Shown here piece after piece: positions 55,206 to 64,000 of a stretch of 64,000 nucleotides of DNA. The stretch comes from Brachynemurus nebulosus. Lineage: Eukaryota; Arthropoda; Insecta; Neuroptera; Myrmeleontidae. Where the stretch lies: NCBI GenBank assembly GCA_035578155.1, contig JAPWDM010000005.1:35488108-35552107 (forward strand). Direction: 5' to 3'. The stretch's first letter is position 1; the number at the start of each line of letters is the position of its first letter. The notes below the pieces were generated by a model, which was given only the letters and a program-made list of their open reading frames with translations, was not told the DNA's origin and searched no databases. The position numbers and the translations under genes were made by a program.

Positions 55206-57079
55206 TACAGGTAGCAGATTATCTTTTAACAAATTTGTCATAGAAACAGACACAATTGAAAATACTTAACGAAGAAAATACAGATAAGAAAAAAATCTAC
55301 AAAAATCACTACAATGCAGAGATTAAATTTGGAGACGGAAACAGTGACATTTCTGTTTGTCCTCTACATAATATATTCTAATGATATAAAAATTCTCAAA
55401 AACTACATTATATTAATAATCACAATAAGTAACAAATATTTTGATGTAAAGGGGGCACAAAAAAAAAACAAAAACCTTGTTTATATTACAGTCATAACAT
55501 TCCTTTTAGAAATTAGTGAAAAAATTTACATATTTTTCAAATTACACATTTTGCGTATCCTGTTTTTATCCTTTGAGAAATACATACAGAAATACGAAAG
55601 TTAGGAGTCAAAAAAACATGTTTAACATAAAATAGCAAAAATAAATATTTTTGAATGTTTATAACATTTTCACTTTTGTTGTGCGCAGTTAAAGCTTTGT
55701 ATTATTTAATAACCTTTTTTTCAAGCAAAAAATAGGTAGTATATTTTTGCGTCTTCACAATATTCTATAGTTGTAGATGTACATTAAAAATTGTATAAGG
55801 TAAGTTTGTGCTTCAAGGTATATTTAATCCCATTTGAAGCCAATTTCTAACTAATAAGATAAAGTATAGCTTTAACTTTATCCCTACTAGTCATTAGTTA
55901 TTCATTTTACACTAACGGAAAAGAGTTACAAATTTTCTATTTAAAGATTCCAGAAAAGAATGATCCCGGATTTCACTCATTTGGTCGACTTCGTGAATTT
56001 TATTGAAAAGTGGTTTGAATGATAGTCTAAGATGAGACATAAATTCTCATGAAATTTCAAATTGAGCATATTTTGTCTTTTGGAGATATTACGAGTCAAA
56101 TTTGTGAGTCAAAAATTATAATCCCTTTTTTTTCTTTTTGAAGAACTGGGGATTTTTTCTGGAAAATATGATAAAGTCGTGTCCATCTTGAAACAAACAC
56201 GCATGTAAAATTAATATTCCTGAGCAATTTCAAAATAATGTTTTACTGATATATGATTCAGTATGTTAAAGGGGACATATATCTCCGGGTTTCGATAATT
56301 TACAAGTTCGACTATATTCGATTCGAGTAGTAGCGCCTTATTTATTCAGGTTTCCCAGTAAAAATCCTCACTTTAAAAAAATAAAATCGGTTATAGTTTA
56401 TTAAAATCTAACGTTATATTTGAAAAGATCGTAAAATTCCACGTAAAAATGATTTTGCAAAAAATTTCAATATAATGGAATCAGGTCACTGAGGATCTCG
56501 GATTTATTATACAGATTGGATAGGTCAAGTGACAGTTTTGGCTCGTCATATCACTGAAACAAAAAATGTGCTCAGTTCGAAACATGGTGAGTATTAATGT
56601 CTCATCTTCATGGGGTCGACGAAATGGATTTTTTTGGTCACTCTTTGTAGTCGTACCGGTTTGTTGACAATAAAACCAAAACTGTTAACTGTTGTGTGTA
56701 AGAAACCACTGGAGTGGTAACGTTCAGTAGTTCGTTCATTCGGGAATAAAAAAAAACAGCTATTGGTTTAGTTGTTACTGTAGATACTTAGGGAATATTA
56801 TAAGCTGTTTCTAGGTATATTTATATAAAACTGGACTTAATTTACATTTGGATGTTGGTCATACTAACCAAAGAAATCGAGGGCTTAAAGTTTCAGTGTA
56901 GCTGAACGATAAGTGAACATATGAATACTGCGTGTGTTTAAATGCGAACAAAAGTATGTCATACGTAATAATGTTTCACAAGCACTCGATAGTAGGTACT
57001 TGAAATCTTGAAATTAAATAATTGTAACTGTTTCTCGCATTGGAGAGAGGTACCAATACACACAAGTGGTTGAATGAAT
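55206..57079. other. Unassigned AT-rich DNA
   Basis: No gene supported. The 96-codon frame 55314-55604 is Ile/Lys/Phe noise. Weak inverted similarity exists between about 55975-56055 (ggtcgacttcgtgaa, atgagacataaattctca) and 56585-56640 (gagtattaatgtctcat, ggggtcgacgaaatgg), perhaps a decayed MITE. Confidence 0.45.
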
Positions 57080-57133
57080 GTCTGGCTTGGGTGTAAATTA
57101 AAACTGCAGTTTTAATTTACACCCGAGCCAGAC
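57080..57133. repeat. 54-bp near-perfect palindrome
   Basis: Arms of 27 bp meet with no loop. The left starts GTCTGGCTTGGGTGTAAAT and the right ends ATTTACACCCGAGCCAGAC. The only mismatch in 27 is T against the G expected opposite C. Confidence 0.95.
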
Positions 57134-57937
57134 CATTATTAACAAGTCCATGGATTTGTTAAGGATTACGTCAATATATAAATGTGAGATAAATTCAGTA
57201 GTGCCTACGATACCTTCGGTAATAGTAAACTGCCTGGTGAATTGTCACACATAATTGTGCTAATCCCATAGTAAAAATTATAAATTCAATAAAATACTTA
57301 CATTCTTAATTTTTTTAGGAGAATAATTTCATTTCAAAGAAGAAAAATCACATAATTTGTATGCGAGAATGGTTAAACCATAGTTTTAGCCATTCTTAAA
57401 AATCAAACAATCCCACAGAGGTGGCCACTAACATAAATTCTACAAGTTTTATTTTGCCTGTATCGTTTGACCAAACGATTATCGTACGGCATTTACGATC
57501 CAAGTGCCGTAACATAAAATCGGGAAATGTAATGGCCATAAGTTGTGTCGTGCAAATGTTGGTAAGAACAATTACTTTTAGTGTTTACGCTCTTATTTTC
57601 AGGTTACCTACGTACTTACATCATCCATTTTATTACGTCATAAACTTTTTCAAACAACTTGGCTATATATTTATTTTATTTTTACTTTTGTGATATTTCC
57701 TTACCTTTTCTGGTAGACGTGTGCAATGTATAAAGGTGAAAATAATGTTATTATTATAAATTATGAGAATCTTTAATAATTTTTATTAAAAAAAAAAATT
57801 TAATTAAATTTTTAGAGCACAATAGACTTCTTACTGATGCTTCCTTCAGCTCTTACTGTTTCATATACAGTGGCTCTTATATGTACTATTTACCACCCAT
57901 CTTAAAATAGTGTTTACTATCATCTTAAACGCTGGTC

Positions 57938-57939
<2 letters not shown>
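57134..57939. other. Unassigned AT-rich DNA
   Basis: The frame at 57421-57693 has no recognisable motif; nothing else is supported. Confidence 0.5.

Positions 57940-58029
<90 letters not shown>
57940..58029. repeat. (TA)n microsatellite, ~90 bp
   Basis: The longest pure TA run in the window. Confidence 0.98.
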
Positions 58030-58033
<4 letters not shown>

Positions 58034-60029
58034 TGGATGGTGCATCCGTTGATTATTGTTGACTTTTCGCCACTGCGATGTGAAACAAGAGCGAATTTAA
58101 CGTGGCACTAGAAAGTGGTATATACCTTCTGTATTTTAAAGTTGCTCTGTAGATAGAATTGTATCAGTCAAAAGTACTTTGTACAATTGTATCGGTCAAA
58201 AATACTTTTAACTGAATGTCAAATTAGTCAATACTTTTTTTGGAGGGTCAGGAAAAAAACGTGAACTACCTTAATTCAAATACTTTTCGTGTAATATTAC
58301 CTTGTTGGTAGACTAATATTTACTTGCAGGTGAGTATCCGATTGTCACTATAATTTGTACTCGACACAAATTTAAGAAAAAATTGACTTGACTTCGTGGG
58401 GTAACTTTTCGTATTGAATTTTTATTTCGTGTGGATAAAAATTTTATATATTATGTGAAATATCATTTGAAAGAGTTGTTACATTAAAATGGAGACTCCT
58501 TTTACTATTGTTCCTTTTTGAACTCCGTTTGCGAAACACTAAACTTCAAATTGAAGTTTTTTCCGATAGCATCCGGCAAAAAGAAATGAAGTACCGAAAT
58601 TTTCTATATTCCCTGTTATAAGAAAATATCCCTTAATTAAAAATCAAATCTGTGTCATTAATGGAACTGAAATAAATAAAATTTTGATTTCTCACTATCG
58701 AATATGGTGTATTATATAATGAATATATTTACCTATTTTTATGATAAATCACAAAAACTTTTTTCGGTTGGGAAATTCAAAAATAAAAATGAAATGAAAA
58801 AATGAAAACGCAAAAACGAAATGAAAAAAATATGAAAAATAATAATAGGAACATCAACCACATTTGAAGAACCCTTCCTGAAGTGTTCCTAATAATGAGC
58901 ATGTCGAAAAACATGAAAAGATTTTCATTCCCATTTACCAATACGAGAAAACACCTCAAGAAATCGAAAAAATCTTTGCTATACACATATGTATATTGAT
59001 TGAGACCTACACCCGTAGCACCTTCAATCAAAATTTCATGTTCACAGATCGAAAAATGTAGCAATTATGGTGAAATTACAGACAGGCAGACATTAAAAAA
59101 TAAAAGTTCTGAAAATATTTCTTCAAAATCGTAAAAGCATAAAAAATTAACACCTTCAGTTGTCGAAAAAATATTTTTAGCTAATAATAATACTCCAAAT
59201 GAAAGTCGTTTTGACTGAGGCTTCGCAGCGTTACAGAAATGGAACGTTTATTGTTAATCTTTGTTAAGAAAATTTACATTTTTGAGTAAATTAAAGATGT
59301 TTATTAATTTTTTGTAAACTAATAATAAGCAATCGATATCGGATAACTGTACTATTAATATTTAAGTGTAAAAAAGGCTATCTTTTAAGTTACCTGCACG
59401 AATAATATTTTTTTGCTAGGCCTCTCTATCCAAAACTGGTTTCTGAAAAATGAATTTAATTGCTGATGTCCGGTAACTACGTACATATGCCCATATTTGG
59501 TGATTATTACCGATTCTTCTACACCAACAACTTTCGAGTGAGACATACTGTACAAAAAGTTTAGAGTAGTTGGTGAACGGAAATTATAACATTAAACTAG
59601 GATAGACGAAGTTAACGGAGTTGCAATCAGGTTAAATAAAAAATAAGGTTAAGAAAAATAAATTTCGTGTTCTATATAATATGTAGGACTTACTATGTTT
59701 TCGTTAGACATAACTTTTAAACTAAATAATCTTTTACCCGAAGATACATTTTATTTCAATTATAATTATTATATGTTGTGATTAAAAACTAAATTTTTCT
59801 TAAAATTATTTTTTATTATTGCAACATAAAAAACTTTTCTACTGTCTTAACATAAGTTACAGTAGGAAGTGTAAAATATAGATTTACTTCTCAAACCCTA
59901 TCAAATTTTTCAATGCAATGAGCTAGCATTGCTCAACACGGATAATTTTTTTGCGCACCGGTCACATATAGGATGGCATATGACAATTATTATCAGTTTT
60001 CTAATCTACATTAATAAAGTAATTTTTTT
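58030..60029. other. Unassigned AT-rich DNA, 2 kb
   Basis: Only small items: a ~38-bp tandem duplication around ttgtatc(a/g)gtcaaaa (58160-58215), a TTAA-adjacent tip-like gtgaactaccttaa at about 58262-58275, and an A-rich gaaatgaaaaa stretch (58786-58845) that creates the Phe-rich minus frame 58777-59064. Confidence 0.5.
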
Positions 60030-61345
60030 TAACACTTGGTCGACCATGTAATTCAGCTATAGATATCAACACCTTCTTAAGCGTCCCAGGAATGTTTAAA
60101 AGCGATTCTTTAATTTTAAATAGAATTCCTATCTATATCTTCGAATCAACTTCGTCATAAGTTGAAAAAGCATTAAGGCCTCCAATAAGAAATGTCTTTT
60201 GTCGACCATCTGGTCAACCATCTAATTCATAAAAATATCAACACTTTCTTAAGCATTCGAGAAATGTTTCAAAGCTATTCTTTTATTTTAAATATAATTA
60301 TTGTAATTGTAATATGAAATGTCGTTTTCCGACCATTTGGCCTACCATATACCTAATTCAGATAAATATTGACACTTTCTTAAACAATAGAGAAATTTTT
60401 AAAAACCACTCCTCAAGGTAGTTACTGTGTGACATGCTAGTAGAGAAAGTTGCAAACCAAACTTACTTTCTGTCATTATTGTATGTATTAATGGATAGAT
60501 GTTGATGCATTTTTCATACGAGCGTGTAAGCATACATTCAAACACAGTCTGTGCATACACACTTATACTATCAAAGTTTTTTATAATAAATGCTTTGACA
60601 TCATTGTTATTTTCTGAACAAACATATTAAGTGGTATGCATATGCGTTTGAAGCGCTCTATTTTTTCACCTGTACAAGATAGACAGGTGCTCTCGCGGAC
60701 TTTTTCGCTTCTCTAGAAAAACGGTCTTAACACTTTTTAATGTATCTATCACCGTTTTCGCTACGTAAGCGGTGAATGGTCAAAAAACGCTATTCATGAA
60801 TTTTTAATGTTGTTTAAACAATAAATACGAATAAATTAGTTATTTAATATACAGGGCTGCCAGACTGATTCAGTTCAGTTAATTGAAATTGGTGTATTTA
60901 TTAAAATACTATAATTTCTCTGATGATATCTTCAATTCAAAACGATCAACAAATAATTCAATTTTTTCTTTACATTCAGGACCCATTAATCTTTCTTTTA
61001 CTAGTTTTTTATTGAATTCTGTCGAGTCATTATATTGCTAAATACAAAATAAGGGTACGTAGTCAGAATTTTGAGATCTAATACATGGAGTAGATACAAA
61101 CTTTAACCCTAATTATCTTAACTCAGAAGCGATCAATCTTTCCCAAATTACAAGGACAATCAGATATAGTATTCTTCTTTATACTATTAAAATTTGAAAC
61201 TATTCTGTTGAAAAGTTGAATGTCGAGGTAACTACCTTAATCTGAAATAGAGTCATTGTATAGTGAGATCAGTTCCGTCATTAAATAATTGGAACTGAAA
61301 TAACATTTAGTCGTATAATATGAAATGTCGTATTCCGAACTTTTG
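60030..61345 (+). repeat. Imperfect ~130-170-bp tandem repeat, split
   Basis: Related units start near 60037, 60205 and 60337, sharing cgaccat(g/c)t, atcaacactttcttaag and gaaatgttt. A fragment with atatgaaatgtcgtattccga reappears at 61318-61340, after the TTAA element at 60417-61236. The element therefore interrupted the array. Confidence 0.65.
60417..61236 (-). mobile_element. TTAA-flanked MITE, copy 2
   Basis: Reverse-orientation relative of 25364-26385. The right tip GGTAACTACC is followed by TTAA (61237-61240); the left tip GGTAGTTACT is preceded by TCAA, a mutated TTAA. Long shared stretches include gagatctaatacatggagta (or its complement) and gacaggtgctctcgcgg. It is about 200 bp shorter than copy 1 and lacks its 37-bp hairpin. 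Confidence 0.8.
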
Positions 61346-61412
61346 ATTGCCATTTTCCTCTTTTCGAACAAGATGGCTCTGCTGTATTGTGCTAGTTGTG
61401 TGCTATCATGTA

Positions 61413-62425
61413 GAGGTAAGTGGGGTAAAGTGGGAAACTTTTTTTTGGAGCTCCGTTGATTGAACAAAAGTGATTATTTTTCCATGTTTAAAATTTCTAT
61501 AGTAAAGAGAATTCAATAAACTATCTTTTGTCTAAGCTACCAACTAAGAATATTGATTTTCTTTTGAGTTACCGCGCTTTTACCGACCATGTGAAAAATG
61601 GCCAAAATTGAAAATCATGGGGTAAAGTGGGAAACTTTAGAAAACTGTAAAACTCAACGCAAATCTTGTAGCAAAGTTATTATATCTATATTTCAAGGCA
61701 AAAAAGGTTCAAAGAATTTTTTTTGCTGAAAAAAAAATGCAAAAATGACTTAATTGATTTTCGAGCTTCGATACGTTTATTTGCCAAAAGTTTTTCAGCT
61801 GCTTCTTGCAACTTGATTTAAATTTGCGAATTGTTAAAAAATCTTGTTTTCATGCCATGCGTACGATATTTTATATTCCGGTAACCGAAAAAACCGAAAT
61901 GAAGTCGAAATTTTAAGGTTAGAGGGACACAAATACATTCACAACACTCTTTTAAATCATAAACAATGATTCGAGAACATTTGAATGCAAAACGACGCCT
62001 CAATAATGATTTTTGACATTTCCCACTTTACCCCATGCAAAATTTCCCACTTCACCCCAACACCACATTTTGCAAAAATGTAAGCGTAATTTTTTTTATA
62101 ATGCATAAATTACACGAAACGCTTATGCATTATCAAAATTAAGACTACAAAGAATACTTTGAGTGTACTTACAATCCCCTTATCTCTAAAACGAGTGAAG
62201 AAAACGATACTGAAACGATGGGAAATGAAATTTACGATTCGCTTCAAAACTTTGACAAGTGTCAAAGAGCATATGAACACATATGCATGTGTGGGTATAC
62301 CATAAAGATTAGTTTGTGGTCATTACTAACAGATGTCAGTAGCGCATGACATCTGTACTTTGACAGTTTACCCGGAAAGTGCCATTTGCTACTTTACCCC
62401 ACTTCCCACTTTACCCCACTACCTC
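61413..62425. mobile_element. TA-flanked element with ggggtaaagtgggaaa words
   Basis: Left tip GAGGTAAGTGGGGTAAAGTG and inverted right tip GAGGTAGTGGGGTAAAGTGG are flanked by TA (61411-61412, 62426-62427). The word ggggtaaagtgggaaa also occurs at 61619-61634, as two complementary copies near 62020-62057, and twice at the right tip. It is 1,013 bp. No transposase; the minus frames at 61237-61467 and 61818-62003 run across the repeated words. Confidence 0.82.
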
Positions 62426-62427
62426 TA

Positions 62428-63381
62428 ATATAATTAATAAAGCCTTTTATATATATAATTAATAAATTGCTTTTTTACAACCAAAAACTATTTTTGAGGC
62501 TCAAATAAGCCCCACCATTTTATTTTATTTTTAAAGCAAAAAGCTTACGTTGAATTATGCTAGACGTATGATATTATCGACCGTAAATAAAATTCCAAAA
62601 CGTGCGATTTTTATCGCCAAATTTATTTTTTTTTCCATAAAGCTAATCTCACCATTTTTTTTAAAATTATAAATATTTTTGTAATTCGTTTTAATTTATA
62701 CATCTTTTTAGCGGACCGGCACACAGTGGAGTATTTGCCTTTAAATCATGGCCAAAATCGAAAAATTCAAAATTCACTAATATTGTTAAAAGTAGTATTT
62801 TTGGACTGATAAATATCTGGTTTACCCGTTCGGTCGCATACCGGGTCAATAAGGCATGTTCAGACGTTATTACCGTCAGTTGAAGTCAGAACTTTTTTAA
62901 CAGTAGAATATCATGGCTTTATTATGATTTTTATTGTTAAAGTATAATGGTTCAGTTTTTTATTTGTCTAATTAACTTGAATTATTTTTTCCTCATTAAT
63001 TTATAAGGTGAATGATCAATGTTTGTTTATCATGCCTAAAATAATTTTTTAATAATTCCTTGTATATTTTAATGACCTTTTTAAGTCAAGTTTATATTCA
63101 AGTAATAAAATTTTATTGTACTTTATTAAACATAAGGTTTTAAACACCTTCCGGGCTTTTCCGGGCAAACTTGTTTATAGCACTGTATTTTTGTAGGTAA
63201 CAGAGAAACCATTCCTGGAATAAAACTTCCCGCATGTACTTGCCATTTCTATAAAAAAAAGTTTAATTATTTTATTACATATTAAACATTTCAAGTTTCA
63301 TAAGTATAACATAAAGAGTATATATTGAATCATCCTTGATTTTTTTCTCTCTCAATATCTGCATCAACATATTTATACTTT
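62428..63381. other. Unassigned AT-rich DNA
   Basis: No feature supported. Confidence 0.5.
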
Positions 63382-63389
63382 AAATGATA

Positions 63390-63670
63390 CAGGGGCGTAT
63401 ACAGCCAAGCGTCCTGGAAGGGAGGGGGGTTACGCAGGAAATGAAAGAATTAAAACAATTTCTGAAACAAAATTAAGAAACAAAAATTGAAGCTGACGAA
63501 TGATGAGCAAAAAAAAAAAACACGCTGCTTGGTAATAATAATGGATTAATTATATAAAATTTGTCGATATTGTATGGTCAAGATTAAATAATATCTAATA
63601 TATATATATATAGGTATTTAATTTCCTGGGGGGGTCATGACCCCCCCCCCCCCTCCTGTATACACGCCTG
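63390..63670. mobile_element. Short hAT-type element
   Basis: Tips CAGGGGCGTATACAG and (inverted) CAGGCGTGTATACAG, with flanks AAATGATA (63382-63389) and AAATTATA (63671-63678) matching at 7 of 8. A C14 homopolymer and a short TA run lie inside. 281 bp, non-coding. Confidence 0.8.
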
Positions 63671-63678
63671 AAATTATA

Positions 63679-64000
63679 TCTAAATAAATAAATCATTGGA
63701 CCTAATTGTATTTTACAGTAAAATATTTAACTATAAAACACAATTATTATTTTTGGCCAGGTTTTATAATCAAATACTCCACTGCGCGGCAGTTGGGAAA
63801 CACTGCAATAAGCGACAAATGGAAACACTGCAATAAGCAATTATACAATTCAAGTAAAACCGAATATCAACGACTTATTTCGATATCTTGGAATGCATGT
63901 AAAATAATGATATAAAATTGAAGCAAAATAAATAGGTACTAGGCATGCTTCATGTTGGAAGGAATATTTATAATTTTGCTGCATAATACAGGGTGGTCCA
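63679..64000. other. Window edge, unassigned
   Basis: The frame 63706-63915 contains a 14-bp repeated segment, acactgcaataagc, and no recognisable motif. The last bases, tacagggtggtcca, may be the tip of a CAGGGTGT-type element cut by the window end. Confidence 0.35.

Noticed and set aside
55975..56640. Possible MITE with ggtcgac-type ends
   Set aside because: Inverted similarity is short and broken, and no flanking duplication is visible.
63987..64000. Element tip tacagggtggtcca at the window edge
   Set aside because: Only 14 bases are visible; too little to call.

Overview
The window reads as nuclear DNA of an arthropod, most likely an insect. It is very AT-rich, with long pure (TA)n runs, GTTAGGTT-type clusters near 38.8 kb and a dense load of DNA transposons. 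The gene content (ZMYM1-like hAT transposase, LINE with an RNase H domain, Penelope-like relic) is typical of hemipteran and other large insect genomes. I cannot name the species. I see no host gene, tRNA, rRNA or CRISPR array. The region looks like a gene desert or a very large intron filled by mobile elements of different ages.

Layout. 0-9 kb: small non-autonomous elements, several with readable ends: hAT-type with 8-bp target duplications (202-957, 3415-4154, 5327-5630) and TA-flanked (2466-2982, 5977-8099). 11-17 kb: a long-TIR element (11313-11878), a frameshifted Penelope-like GIY-YIG endonuclease relic (13986-14260), and two hAT-type elements (15205-15804, 15852-16791). 19-27 kb: degenerate satellite, two TA-flanked elements with internal word repeats (20389-21330, 21867-23155), and a pogo-like element (25194-26755) split by a TTAA-flanked element (25364-26385). 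27-34 kb: hAT debris, dispersed repeats, and a TA-flanked element at 30233-30721. 34-37 kb: a (TA)n-capped module, then a ~120-bp satellite (34990-36905). 37.3-38.8 kb: a compact cluster of eroded, unrecognised coding frames with a triplicated TGACGTCAGCTG motif.

39878-55197 is a nested set. One old hAT transposon (TSD GCTATAGA at 39870-39877 and 55198-55205) carries a transposase pseudogene. Two younger elements split it: an apparently full-length, two-ORF LINE on the minus strand (41201-48063, TSD ATTAAAATAATT) and a palindromic element (48770-53410) that itself holds a second palindrome (49857-52302). 55-64 kb: unassigned AT-rich DNA, a 54-bp palindrome (57080-57133), a tandem repeat split by a second TTAA-flanked element (60417-61236), another word-repeat TA element (61413-62425) and a hAT element (63390-63670).

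The only intact coding capacity I trust is the LINE: ORF1 nucleic-acid-binding protein and ORF2 endonuclease/reverse transcriptase/RNase H, which together would perform target-primed reverse transcription. The main structural surprise is a set of unrelated-looking elements that share one design: short TIRs plus many internal copies of a word specific to each element.
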